From assembly GCF_021729085.1 (NCBI RefSeq), contig NZ_JAJSAR010000002.1, positions 558,001 to 622,000 of the forward strand: 64,000 bases of DNA. The letters run 5' to 3'. Both the position numbers and the translations under genes were made by a program. The notes under the pieces were generated by a model. It searched no databases and had not been told where the DNA came from. It saw only the letters and a program-made list of their open reading frames with translations. Origin of the DNA: Pseudohongiella sp. O18 (GTDB lineage: Bacteria > Pseudomonadota > Gammaproteobacteria > Pseudomonadales > Pseudohongiellaceae). The number at the start of each line of letters is the position of its first letter. Position 1 is the stretch's first letter. Below, one piece after another: positions 17,571 to 27,538 of the stretch.

Positions 17571-19994
17571 ATGGTAGCAGTTCTTTTTTCGCGCCTCGCG
17601 AACCGTGCGCGCTCTTCCCGTTTGCAATTTACTGTCGCAGCTGTCGTCGCGTCACAGTTGACTGCATCACAGCTTGCAGCCCAGGAAGTCATTCCCCGTC
17701 TGACTCGTATTGATGGCCAGGCCAATATCGAACTGGACGGACGCCTGGACGAGGCAGTATGGCAGCAGATACCCGCCTTTGACGGAATGCGGGTTGTGAC
17801 TCCCGATACCCTTGCCGAGAGTTCGCTGCGCACCGAAACCCGTATTTTTTATACCGAACGCGGGATTTATGTAGGTGTGATGAATCACCAGGATACCGAC
17901 ACGCTGGTTGCCCGAATGACGCCGCGTGACACAAGGCTTGAGCGTGATGGTGTGGTGATCAGTATTGATGCCTCAGGCGATGGCCTCTACGGCTACATGA
18001 TGCGAGTCAATCTTGGCGATTCAAAAACCGATGGCACTATTCTGGCTGAGCGCCAGTTCAACATGCAGTGGGATGGTCCCTGGGAAGCATATACCAGTGT
18101 TGTTGAGGGTGGCTGGGTGGCCGAGTATTTCATCCCCTGGTCGATGATCGCATTGCCCCAGGCTTCAGGTGACAATCGTCAGATTGGCATCTACATGGAG
18201 CGTCAGGTAGGACACCTTAACGAAACCTGGTCCAATCCAGCACTTCCATCTACAGTGAACCAGTTTTTGTCTGCCTTTCAGAAGTTCGAACTCGAAGATA
18301 TCGAGCCAAGAACCCAGATAACCTACTATCCATACGTCTCTGGCACCTACGATGGTGTTGATGATGAGACTGAAATGCGCGCCGGGGCGGAAGTATTCTG
18401 GCGTCCCAGTACCAATACGCAGCTCTCTTTGAGCCTGAACCCGGATTTTGGAAATGTCGAGTCGGATGACGTCGTTGTTAACCTGACCGCCTATGAAACC
18501 TTTTTTCCTGAAAAACGGGCTTTCTTCCTGGAAGGGCAGGATGTGTTTAATACTTCGCCAAGAAACCAGAGTGCGCGTGGCCCTGGTGGCCCTACATCCA
18601 TGCTCAACACACGTCGTATCGGCAGTTCGGCCTCCTTTGATGTGCCGGCTGGCGTCCGTGTTGCGGACACAGACCTGAGTGCACCGACCGATCTGCTGGG
18701 TGCAGTAAAGTTTACAGGGCAAAGTGGTAACTGGCGCTATGGCACGCTGGCAGCCATGGAAGATGATATGGAAATCCGTGGCACACTCAATGACGGGACA
18801 CGTGTCACACTCGAGTCTGAAGGCCGTGATTTTACGGTAGGCCGCCTGTTGTACGAAACCACGGGCCCAGCAGGGCGTCGATCGATCGGCTGGATGGGGA
18901 CCGACGTCTCGCATTCTGATATTGATGCTACGGTCAATGGCGTGGACGTCCACTATTTTTCCGGCAACAACCGTTGGCTGTTCGACGGACAGGTGCTGCG
19001 CAGTGATGTGGATGGTGTAGAGGGTAACGGTGTTATTGGCGATCTCATCTATATGCCTCAGCGCGGTGTCATGCACCGTTTTGCTGCGGGATATCATGAT
19101 GACACGCTGGATCTGAATACTCTTGGTTTCCTGACGCGTAATGATCTCAGTCACTTTGATTACAACTATACAAACAACAGTTCAAATGTCGAAGGACTGC
19201 GCTCGCGTGAGTATTCAATGTTTGTCTTCAATCACTGGAATGGCAACAACGACTGGGTACGCCAGGGCGTATTTAATTCTCTCAATCTGACATTTTTGAA
19301 CAACCACTCGCTGAACAGCAGTCTGCGCTATTACGCGCGTCGTGTTGAGGATCGGCTGGGTCGCGGCTCTGGCGACTACAAGATCCCGGGACGCTGGCAA
19401 TTTGTCAGCACCTGGGAATCTGACCCCTCGCAACAGATACGCTACAAGCTTGGTATCGATGCCAACACCGAAGATCTTGGTGAACGAAACACGACAACCA
19501 CAGCCGGTATCAGCTATCGACCTGTCGACAATTTCTCGCTGGATGTGGAAGCATCATATACCGATCGTGAGGGCCTGCTCGTCTATCAGGGTGGCGGTCG
19601 CTACACCAGCTTCGAGGCGACTCAATGGTCTCCCAAAGTGACACTGGACTACTTCATCAGCGCCCGGCAACAGTTCCGGGTTGGGCTGCAATGGACTGGT
19701 CTGAAGGCGTTTGAGAACAAGTTTCTGCAGGTGAATCCAGATCGTCTGGAAGAGTTGCGCGAAGTACCCAAGCCTGATGCCCAGAGTGACAGCTTTGTCA
19801 TCAGCCGATTGACCTTCCAGGCACGTTATCGCTGGGAAATTGCGCCTCTGTCTGATCTCTTCGTCGTTTATACGCGCGGTGGTAACGTACCGGGTGGACT
19901 TTTTGACGAATACACTGGACTGTTAAGCGAGTCCTGGCAGGATCCGGTGGTCGACACGTTGGTCGTCAAGCTGCGGTATCGACTCGGTTCGTGA
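17571..19994 (+). CDS. DUF5916 outer-membrane protein with CBM9-like N-terminal domain (second copy)
   Basis: 807 residues with the same layout as the 12895 gene: signal region (to about residue 43), CBM9-like domain opening with LTRIDGQANIELDGRLDEAVW, then the DUF5916 barrel region with FFPEKRAFFLEGQDVF. The barrel ends in LVVKLRYRLGS. The two copies share the family hallmarks but differ clearly elsewhere, so they are not a recent duplication. A quinohaemoprotein gene follows 52 bases downstream on the same strand, which suggests co-expression. Substrate unknown. Confidence 0.85.
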   Translation: MVAVLFSRLANRARSSRLQFTVAAVVASQLTASQLAAQEVIPRLTRIDGQANIELDGRLDEAVWQQIPAFDGMRVVTPDTLAESSLRTETRIFYTERGIYVGVMNHQDTDTLVARMTPRDTRLERDGVVISIDASGDGLYGYMMRVNLGDSKTDGTILAERQFNMQWDGPWEAYTSVVEGGWVAEYFIPWSMIALPQASGDNRQIGIYMERQVGHLNETWSNPALPSTVNQFLSAFQKFELEDIEPRTQITYYPYVSGTYDGVDDETEMRAGAEVFWRPSTNTQLSLSLNPDFGNVESDDVVVNLTAYETFFPEKRAFFLEGQDVFNTSPRNQSARGPGGPTSMLNTRRIGSSASFDVPAGVRVADTDLSAPTDLLGAVKFTGQSGNWRYGTLAAMEDDMEIRGTLNDGTRVTLESEGRDFTVGRLLYETTGPAGRRSIGWMGTDVSHSDIDATVNGVDVHYFSGNNRWLFDGQVLRSDVDGVEGNGVIGDLIYMPQRGVMHRFAAGYHDDTLDLNTLGFLTRNDLSHFDYNYTNNSSNVEGLRSREYSMFVFNHWNGNNDWVRQGVFNSLNLTFLNNHSLNSSLRYYARRVEDRLGRGSGDYKIPGRWQFVSTWESDPSQQIRYKLGIDANTEDLGERNTTTTAGISYRPVDNFSLDVEASYTDREGLLVYQGGGRYTSFEATQWSPKVTLDYFISARQQFRVGLQWTGLKAFENKFLQVNPDRLEELREVPKPDAQSDSFVISRLTFQARYRWEIAPLSDLFVVYTRGGNVPGGLFDEYTGLLSESWQDPVVDTLVVKLRYRLGS

Positions 19995-20046
19995 TCTGCG
20001 CTAATGTCAGTGATGTCATTACCAAAACAATAATGAGATCACTGAT

Positions 20047-21968
20047 ATGCGACGTTTATCACTGCCAGTGGCTGCTGCGCTGCTGGTTTTCCTGGCCAGT
20101 GCAAGTCTCGAGTTGCCCGGCGTGGCGCCTGTCCTTGCTCAGGAGCCGGTCATTCAGCCTGCGGCGGAAAGCAGTATGGATTTCACCCCGGTGAGGACAT
20201 CTATCAGACCTACTGCGCTGCCTGCCATGAGGGTGGTGATCCACGTGCCGCCAGTTTTGAAGCACTGCAGTCAATGACTGCGCAGGCGCTTCACTACACA
20301 CTGACTTCAGGCCCCATGGCCATTCAAGGCCAGCAACTGACAGGCGAACAGCGAGATACTCTGGTTGACTACCTGGCGATTGCCGAAGTGTCTGATGAGT
20401 GGATCAGCAGTAATCTGTGTGCCGCCGATGACAGTACCATCAGCCTGAGCCCTGTGCATCTGAGTCATGCCGGAGGTGATCTGGCTTTTTCACGCCAGCT
20501 GTCCGCTGCACAAAGCGGCTTGAGTCATGAGGATCTGGGCAATCTGGAGCTGGCCTGGGCGCTGGGCATCCCTGGTGTCGGTGGTCTGCGCTCCTCCCCG
20601 GCCATTGCTGGTGACACACTGTTCTATCCCGCCGGGGCCTCCGGCAAAGTGTTGGCACTACACGTTGAATCCGGTTGTGTTCAATGGAGTTACGATGCCG
20701 GTGCCGCGCTACGTGGTTCTGCCGTGCTCAGTGGTGCACTGGACGATGGCTCACAACTTCTTTATGTCTCCGACGAACGGGCGCGGCTGCACGCGGTGAA
20801 TCCGCTGACTGGTGAACGCCGCTGGCTGATTGATGGCACGATCGACGAAGGTGTGCATACCCGGCTCACCGGTGTGCCCATGTACCATGATCAGCGTCTA
20901 TATGTACCGGTCTCTGCCTCTGGCGTTCAGCGAGGTGGCGAGCCTACTCACGAGTGCTGTGATGGGCGCGGCGGGGTGCTGGCTCTTGATGCAGCCAGTG
21001 GCGAGCGTATCTGGACCTATGTCACCATGCCGCCGGCCGAGTATACAGGGGAGCGCAATTCTGTTGGCGTTCGTCTGCGTGGGCCGTCCGGCGCACCAAT
21101 CTGGTCGAGTCCCGGACTGGATCCCGAGCGTCGACAGCTCTATGTCACGACCGGCGAAAATACCTCACTGCCGGCGACTGAAACCAGTAATGCCATCATC
21201 GCGCTGGATATGGACACTGGCGAGCAGCGTTGGCTGTTTCAGGCCGTCGCCAATGACGTCTGGAACATGGCATGCACCGGCCGTGAGTACGGACCCAATT
21301 GTCCCTCAGAGCAGGACAGCATTATCAAGGACTGGGATTTTGGAGGAGCGGCGATTCGTGTCACGCTGGCAGATGGCAGTGAACGACTGGTTGCCGGCCA
21401 GAAATCAGGTCATTTGTGGGCCCTGAACCCGGACAATGGCGAGCTTGTCTGGCAGCAGCGCGTCGGTGAAGGCGGCGCTCTGGGCGGCAATCACTGGGGT
21501 GTGGCTGTTGCCGGAGACAAAGTGCTGTTGCCGATCAGCGATCCGAATGGTGGCGGTCGCAGCGATGATGTCATCAAGGCTGGGGTGCACGCCTTTGAAC
21601 TCGCTGACGGTGAGCCGACCTGGTCCTATCTGTCGCGACCGGACTGTGCCAATGGCCGGGATGAACGCGTGCCGGGTTGTGACGCGCGTTACGGTTTTTC
21701 AGCCATGCCACTGGTCATCGATGGCGCGCTGGTGGCCGGCAATATCGATGGTCGACTGTTCATCTTTGATACCGAGACTGGCCAGATACTGTTTGAGTAT
21801 GACACGGCGGTAGGCTTTGATACCGTCAATGGCGTTGCGGCGCGAGGCGGTTCGATTGACGCTCAGTCGATTGCGGCAGGCGCAGGCATGTTATTCGTCG
21901 GGTCTGGCTATGACCGTTTCCGTCAACAGGCAGGTAATATACTGCTGGCGTTTCGGCCGGCCCGATAG
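20047..21968 (+). pseudogene. PQQ quinohaemoprotein (PVA-dehydrogenase-like), apparent -1 frameshift
   Basis: Two frames together make one gene. From 20047 a signal peptide (MRRLSLPVAAALLVFLAS) runs to about 20180; the following frame, from about 20181, reads FHPGEDIYQTYCAACHEGG. Its haem-binding CAACH (20214-20228) continues without a stop into the large beta-propeller frame ending at 21968. The shift sits at the TTT/CCCC runs 20181-20189, consistent with one lost base. The C-terminal part has eight-bladed quinoprotein repeats (for example LYVTTGENTS) and a vicinal Cys pair (THECCDGRG), as in PQQ alcohol dehydrogenases. If real, the intact downstream frame (ATG 20274) has neither signal peptide nor haem. 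It may equally be a sequencing error. The paralogue at 61765 is intact. Confidence 0.8.
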
Positions 21969-21985
21969 CAGCAAGGCGCCAGAGC

Positions 21986-22948
21986 TTACCAGCCCCGCTG
22001 AATATTGGCTGCGGTTTTATCAATGACGGTCTGCCGGGCCTCTGGTGAGATCCAGGCGTTGTGGGGTGTCACAATCAGATTGAGAGGCTCCTCCAGCGCC
22101 TGCAGCAACGGGTGGCCATCGCGCGGCGGCTCCTGAGGCAGCACATCCACAGCCAGTCCGCCCAGCCGGCCTTCACGCAAGGCTGTCAGCGCTGCCAGTT
22201 CGTCAATCAGGCCACCGCGGGCGCAGTTGATCAAGAGGCAGCCTGGCTTTATGTTTTGAAGCCGCCGGGCATTGATCAGGTGACGAGTTGCATCTGTCAG
22301 GGGACAATGCAGTGAAATAATGTCTGCGTCGCCAATTAAGGCGTCCAGAGGAGGGCGGCTATCTGACGATTCATTGCCGGGACGGGCGGCGAAACTGACA
22401 GTCATATCCATGGCACTGGCCAGCATTGAGACACGTGAACCCAGTTCGCCCTGTCCGACAAGCACCAGATGTCTGCCTGTCAACTGCATGGTTGTGTGAT
22501 TCAGCAGACAGAAGTGTTCACTGGACTGCCAGCGGCCACGTCGCAACTCGTCCTGATAGAGCGGCAGGCGGTTGGCCAGTGCGAGCATCAACATGAAGGT
22601 GTGCTGGGCAACACTGGCAGTTCCATAGGCCGTTATGTTGCGCACTTCGATATCCAGGCGCTGAGCAGCCTCCAGGTCAATATTGTTGGTGCCTGTGGCC
22701 ATCACGCAGATCAAGCGCAGATTGGGTAGTGCCGCAAGCGCCTGTGCGTCCAGCACAACTTTATTCGTTATCGCGACGTTTGCATGCTGCAGTCTCGCAA
22801 CTACTTCATCTGAGTTCGGATCCGACGACGTATTATCATGTATTTCCAGTGTATCGGTGATGTTTTGCAGTGGCGAGAAATCGATATCCGAACCCAGTGT
22901 TGCGGCATCCAGGATAACGGCCCGGATATTCGTCTGTCTGCTAGTCAT
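21986..22948 (-). CDS. D-isomer-specific 2-hydroxyacid dehydrogenase
   Basis: 320 residues from the ATG at 22948; the open frame extends to 23095, but the added residues do not match the family. The NAD-binding motif is LVGQGELGS (GxGxxG). Catalytic residues are the Arg in NCARGG, the Glu in VLPQEPP and the His in TPHNAW, the family's Arg-Glu-His set. This subgroup includes glycerate/hydroxypyruvate reductases, so a reductase for hydroxypyruvate or a similar 2-oxoacid is the best guess. Convergent with the quinohaemoprotein gene (17-base gap) and divergent from purT. Confidence 0.88.
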   Translation of the reverse strand: MTSRQTNIRAVILDAATLGSDIDFSPLQNITDTLEIHDNTSSDPNSDEVVARLQHANVAITNKVVLDAQALAALPNLRLICVMATGTNNIDLEAAQRLDIEVRNITAYGTASVAQHTFMLMLALANRLPLYQDELRRGRWQSSEHFCLLNHTTMQLTGRHLVLVGQGELGSRVSMLASAMDMTVSFAARPGNESSDSRPPLDALIGDADIISLHCPLTDATRHLINARRLQNIKPGCLLINCARGGLIDELAALTALREGRLGGLAVDVLPQEPPRDGHPLLQALEEPLNLIVTPHNAWISPEARQTVIDKTAANIQRGW

Positions 22949-23177
22949 GCTGTTTTTCCGTGTTTGAGCGCGATGCGCAGCTGTCCATGCAGCCTGCGGG
23001 ATTTTCAGGTTGCCTGCAAAGCTTAAACCAATAACCAAAGTCCTTCCATCCGAGCAGGCGTTCTGGAAGAATGCGAGGGATAAAGACAGCGCCACTATCG
23101 AGTGAGCTGACGACGGGCAGGCATCACTGGGTGACGCTGATGAATCAATATAGTACTAACGAAAGAGCAGAACGATT

Positions 23178-24413
23178 TTGAACAAAGCTGAAGACAAAGA
23201 ACACAACACACATCATGGCACGAGCGCAGGTGAGGCAGGTATAGGCACGCCCTTGTCGGCATCTGCCACACGGATAATGCTGCTGGGCAGTGGTGAACTT
23301 GGCAAGGAAGTAGTCATTGAGCTGCAACGGCTTGGCTGCGAAGTAATTGCAGTAGACCGCTATGATAAAGCACCAGCCATGCAGGTGGCGCATCGCAGTC
23401 ATGTAATCGACATGCTGGATGCGCGCGCAGTGAGAGCTATCGTCGAGCAGGAAAAGCCCCATCTGATTGTTCCCGAGATTGAAGCCATTGCGACGCAGGA
23501 GCTGGTGTTACTCGAGGCAGAAGGCTGGCAGGTTATTCCAACCGCTCGCGCCGCACAGTTGACCATGAACCGTGAAGGTATCCGCCGTCTGGCGGCAGAA
23601 GAACTGGGTCTGCCGACATCACCATATCGTTTCGCCGACACCAGAACCCAGTATCTCGACGCCATCAAGGATGTTGGCATTCCCTGCGTTGTGAAACCCA
23701 TCATGTCATCCTCGGGCAAGGGACAAAGTATTGTCCGTACTCCCGAGGACATGAATGCAGCCTGGGAGTATGCACAATCCGGTGGTCGTAGCGGCAAAGG
23801 CCGGGTGATTGTTGAGGGTTTTGTTGATTTTGACTATGAAATTACGCTGCTGACGGTGCGTCACCGTGACGGCACCAGTTTCTGTGAGCCGATCGGACAC
23901 CGCCAGGAGCGTGGTGACTATCGCGAGTCCTGGCAACCACAGCTAATGAGCGACCAGGCCCTGGCGCGGGCCCGCGAGGTGGCAGAGGCGGTAACAGGTG
24001 CCCTGGGCGGGTATGGTCTTTTTGGCGTTGAACTGTTTGTTAAAGGTGATCAGGTCTACTTCAGTGAGGTTTCACCGCGCCCGCACGATACCGGGCTGGT
24101 CACACTGATTTCACAGAACCTGTCCGAATTTGCCCTGCACGCGCGCGCCATTCTGGGCCTGCCGGTTCCGCTGATCAGGCAGCGCGGCCCCTCGGCGTCT
24201 GCAGTGCTGCTGGTTGCGGGGGACTCGGACTGCATGAGCTTCAGTAATCTGGCGCAGGCATTGAGTGAGCCAGACACCGATCTGCGCCTGTTTGGCAAGC
24301 CGGAAGTGCGTGGTGAGCGAAGGATGGGCGTGGCCCTTGCCAACGGTGAGTCGGTAGATGAAGCTATTGCCAAAGCATTGAGAGTTATCAATACGATCGA
24401 GGTTAAGGTCTGA
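23178..24413 (+). CDS. purT: Formate-dependent phosphoribosylglycinamide formyltransferase (GAR transformylase 2)
   Basis: 411-residue ATP-grasp enzyme that makes formyl-GAR from GAR, formate and ATP in purine synthesis. It has an N-terminal Rossmann-like domain with [13 protein letters not shown], the ATP-grasp core ([15 protein letters not shown]) and the signature [14 protein letters not shown]. The N-terminal 30 residues are polar and slightly longer than usual, so the start may be internal, but no good alternative ATG is present. Gene order gives no purine-operon context. Confidence 0.94.
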   Translation: MNKAEDKEHNTHHGTSAGEAGIGTPLSASATRIMLLGSGELGKEVVIELQRLGCEVIAVDRYDKAPAMQVAHRSHVIDMLDARAVRAIVEQEKPHLIVPEIEAIATQELVLLEAEGWQVIPTARAAQLTMNREGIRRLAAEELGLPTSPYRFADTRTQYLDAIKDVGIPCVVKPIMSSSGKGQSIVRTPEDMNAAWEYAQSGGRSGKGRVIVEGFVDFDYEITLLTVRHRDGTSFCEPIGHRQERGDYRESWQPQLMSDQALARAREVAEAVTGALGGYGLFGVELFVKGDQVYFSEVSPRPHDTGLVTLISQNLSEFALHARAILGLPVPLIRQRGPSASAVLLVAGDSDCMSFSNLAQALSEPDTDLRLFGKPEVRGERRMGVALANGESVDEAIAKALRVINTIEVKV

Positions 24414-24432
24414 CACCTGGAGGCGGGTCGCC

Positions 24433-25851
24433 ATGGCAAAAACACTGTATCTGCTCGGCACACTGTGGCTGACGCTCTGGATCAGTGTGGCCGTCAGTGC
24501 AGATGAGCGCGATATTGACCGCAGCGCATTTGCTGTCCCCGGTCAGCCCGCCTGGACCGCTCTGACCGCGTTTGAGATGCAGGTCATTGACCGGTTCACG
24601 GGAGCTTCTGCGCAACAGGCCAGCGCTGACGAGCTGCTGGCCCTGTTTTTGGTGGCATCCGGGAATGTCCGCTCAGAAGCCGACTATCACCACTATCGGG
24701 AACAACTGCTGAGTTTCCTGGCCAGCCACGATGAACTGATCGAGGCTGACAGTCCGCGTGAAACAGGCGCGCTATTGTTGCGGCTGATGCATCGACATTT
24801 TTTTGGCGCCGGCTATGATGCCAATCAGAGTGCCATGGCCGAGATCCTGGATACCGGGGTTTATAACTGTATCAGTTCGGCGCTGCTCTATATCGTGCTG
24901 GCGGAATACCTGGGTCTGAACCCCAGTGGCGTCATCATGCCCAGCCATGCTTTCGCACAGCTGATGCTGGACGACGGACAGATAATAGAAGTTGAGACAA
25001 CATCCGAAGACGGATTCGATGTAATTCGCGATCCCGAATTTTTTGCGCGGCAGGCCGAGCAATGGTTTTCTGAGCGCCGACTGGTGGTGGCAGACTATAG
25101 CGACTATGAAAATCGTCGCCAGATCAGCGCTGCTGAACTAGGCTTTGAGAATATGTGGGTGCAACATATCAGTGTTGACCGCATGAACTATGCCGACCGA
25201 CTGCGCATGGCCGAGCTTAAGGGGCTGATGCAGGCGGATGACCTTGTGGCACAGCATAACCGTCTGGTCTATTACTACCAGGAGGCTGACTACCTGAAGC
25301 GACATGACGAGGCTGCCTGGACGGCGCTGATGTCGAGAATCGACCCCTATTTGTCTGACTGGCAAACGGTGTCCCTGTTCGAGCAGCATCGCTTCACCGA
25401 TAGAGATACGCTGCTGCCCATGCTGCTTTTGCAGTCGCATCATGCCGAGTGGATGCTGAGCAATAACAAGGTTGAGGAAGGGCTTGGGCTGGCTGAGGCC
25501 CTGCTTGCCGAAACGCCAGATCAACTGCGTGACGCCCATGTGATCCGCGCCGGTGCGCTGCAGGCGATAGAGCAATATTACATGTCGCTGGCAGCCAGAC
25601 ACTGGGAGAATCAACAATGGGGTCAGGTGATATCTGTTTATCACGAGTATCTTGGCAAAGATCTGGAGAGCCCCAGCCGCAGTGTATTTCAGGTCAATCT
25701 GGAAGCCGCCTACCTAAATAGCTCCAGCGACTACTGGCAGAGCGAAGAAAGGGATGTTGCCATTTCTCTTCTTGAGGCCTGCATTATTCGTCTGCCGGTT
25801 GCCGAGCAATGCCATCAGCGCCTTCAGGAAATGCGTCAGGTACTGCTGTAA
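24433..25851 (+). CDS. Secreted transglutaminase-like (SirB1-type) protein with helical repeats
   Basis: 472 residues. A signal peptide ends near residue 23 (SVAVSADE). The central domain carries a Cys-His-acid triad typical of transglutaminase-like folds: Cys146 (GVYNCISSALLY), His172 (MPSHAFAQL) and Glu187 (IIEVETT). The second half (about 230-472) is helical and TPR-like. The SirB1/transglutaminase-like plus TPR architecture is known in proteobacteria without a settled biochemical role. GGAGG lies about 10 bases before the ATG. Its last 68 bases overlap, tail to tail, the gene on the other strand. Confidence 0.75.
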   Translation: MAKTLYLLGTLWLTLWISVAVSADERDIDRSAFAVPGQPAWTALTAFEMQVIDRFTGASAQQASADELLALFLVASGNVRSEADYHHYREQLLSFLASHDELIEADSPRETGALLLRLMHRHFFGAGYDANQSAMAEILDTGVYNCISSALLYIVLAEYLGLNPSGVIMPSHAFAQLMLDDGQIIEVETTSEDGFDVIRDPEFFARQAEQWFSERRLVVADYSDYENRRQISAAELGFENMWVQHISVDRMNYADRLRMAELKGLMQADDLVAQHNRLVYYYQEADYLKRHDEAAWTALMSRIDPYLSDWQTVSLFEQHRFTDRDTLLPMLLLQSHHAEWMLSNNKVEEGLGLAEALLAETPDQLRDAHVIRAGALQAIEQYYMSLAARHWENQQWGQVISVYHEYLGKDLESPSRSVFQVNLEAAYLNSSSDYWQSEERDVAISLLEACIIRLPVAEQCHQRLQEMRQVLL

Positions 25852-27469
25852 TCGTCCATTCGCGATCCCATTCGCTCATATCGAACAGGCCTGTGGTCGG
25901 GAAGGCAGGTGGTCTGATTGATTCGAAACGGCTGTCATATTCAACCAGCGTTGTGTAGCGAGGCTCGGTCGCCGAGATTGAGCCGGCCACCAGGGTGCCC
26001 ATGATATGCAGGCGCCCCTGCGCGCGTGTGTTATAACGCCTTACACTGAAGCGCTGACGCGCAAACAGGGCGCCGTGAATGACCAGATCACCCGGTCCGG
26101 TGACTGAGGGATTGGCTATCTCGATGCTGCCGTTGCTGGTCAGGCTGAGCAGGTGATTTGCGCCGGCGCTCTGGTCGGCATAAACCAGATCATCAGTAAT
26201 CGTGATACGGTGCGGAGAGTAGATGGCGACCTGCCCATGTATGGTGCCGGATACATCAAACCGGCTGTCGTCGGTGCCGGCAATAATCAGCACATCATCA
26301 GTCAATGCCTGGTGGCCACCGAGCTGGGTGTCGGGCTGATACCAGTTAAAACCATCTGCACCCAGGAAGGTGAGCTGTGTGTACTGATCATAGCTGATCA
26401 CCTGGAGTCCGCTGCCTTGTCCCGGGAAAACTGCTGGCACAATGGCATCAGGCATATCAATGCGGCCAATGCCGGTTTCCACTTCGTCCGTGAATATGTC
26501 CGATTCGCGAAGGCGGCGACCGATTGACTGATGCGTGGCCAGTGTGACAGGGCCTGCGAAGAGTGGTCTGGCGCGCCAGTCAGTTTCAAGGTTGACCGGG
26601 CTGTTCGAGTGGAAACGACCAAAAATCTGGTCGTTGGCCATTATCACATCATTGTCCCAGCGATTAATAAACTTGGCATACCATGAGAATGGGCGTTCAG
26701 TTATTGTAAGCTCCGTACTGGCGAGACCGTCGCCAAGTTCGGTCTGAATTGTCACCCGGTAGCTGCTTAACGCCGTGGGGCCAGATTCTGCTATCTGTGA
26801 AACGCTTATTTCATAACCTTCAGGCGGCTGAGTAGTCAGCTGCTCCAGCACCTCTGTCAGAGATGCCTCGGTGGTAGATTGAAGTCGTCCGATCACCTCA
26901 GCCAGTTCCTGCTGTGTGGTCATGGAAACAGGCTGAGTGACGGGATGCGCCATGATTTCTGGCGGGGGATCTGTTGCCGGCTCCATGGTTGGCTGTTCTG
27001 CGCTTTCCGCTGGCATCGGCGTCGCTGATACCTGCATCGCAGCAGGCTGATCACTGGCAGCAGTGCTTGTTGGCGTGTTTTGCTCTTGAGGAGCTGTCAC
27101 TGTGGCGGCTGCGGCCTCAGTGACAGGCTCGGCCAGGGTTTCAGGCCTTGAAGTTTCAACTACAGGTGAGAGCTCAATGGGCGGGGATTCCGCGGATGCT
27201 GGAGCAGGTGGTGTGCTCGCAGAGGCAGCGTCGCTTGAATTCTGGTTGCCAGCAACAGCGGCGATTTCTGAATAACTGGCTCCCAGATCGATGGCGACAC
27301 TGAGGCCTGATTGCGCAGCCTGCTCGTTCCGCAGGTCAATACCCGGCCATGCCGCTGCCAGCAGCAAATGAATAATGGCCGAAGCGGGAACAGCTACCAG
27401 AATTAAAAAGCGGCTGGGAGCCGTCCCTGTGTGTGTGCGGCTGGCATACACTGAGGTCCGTCCTGACAA
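25784..27469 (-). CDS. TonB-like N-terminus fused to a beta-helix-like domain, unknown function
   Basis: 561 residues, not recognised as a whole. Residues about 20-42 form one membrane helix followed by a long Ala/Pro/Thr/Glu-rich stretch (about 70-190), the layout of TonB-type periplasm-spanning proteins. After a helical part (about 195-215), the C-terminal 300 residues are beta-rich with repeated short strands (HGQVAIYSPHRITITDD, DLVIHGALFARQRFSVRR), like right-handed beta-helix or pilus-associated PilX-type proteins. It ends RPPAFPTTGLF then a short tail. It starts 69 bases after the AcrR-like gene on the same strand. A TonB energy-transducing role is unproven because the C-terminal domain is not TonB_C. 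Confidence 0.7.
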   Translation of the reverse strand: MSGRTSVYASRTHTGTAPSRFLILVAVPASAIIHLLLAAAWPGIDLRNEQAAQSGLSVAIDLGASYSEIAAVAGNQNSSDAASASTPPAPASAESPPIELSPVVETSRPETLAEPVTEAAAATVTAPQEQNTPTSTAASDQPAAMQVSATPMPAESAEQPTMEPATDPPPEIMAHPVTQPVSMTTQQELAEVIGRLQSTTEASLTEVLEQLTTQPPEGYEISVSQIAESGPTALSSYRVTIQTELGDGLASTELTITERPFSWYAKFINRWDNDVIMANDQIFGRFHSNSPVNLETDWRARPLFAGPVTLATHQSIGRRLRESDIFTDEVETGIGRIDMPDAIVPAVFPGQGSGLQVISYDQYTQLTFLGADGFNWYQPDTQLGGHQALTDDVLIIAGTDDSRFDVSGTIHGQVAIYSPHRITITDDLVYADQSAGANHLLSLTSNGSIEIANPSVTGPGDLVIHGALFARQRFSVRRYNTRAQGRLHIMGTLVAGSISATEPRYTTLVEYDSRFESIRPPAFPTTGLFDMSEWDREWTITAVPDAFPEGADGIARQPADE

Positions 27470-27538
27470 TCTGGTGGATCAGAACAATCGTTTTGATTAT
27501 AGGGTAATCCGGCAGCTTCGGTAAGCTCTGATGCAAAC

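Noticed and set aside
18165-19154. Long antisense open frame (329 codons) inside the second DUF5916 gene
   Set aside because: Shadow of the real gene; no recognisable domains, unusual residue composition. The same holds for antisense frames at 9740-10555, 39059-40045 and 52127-52942.
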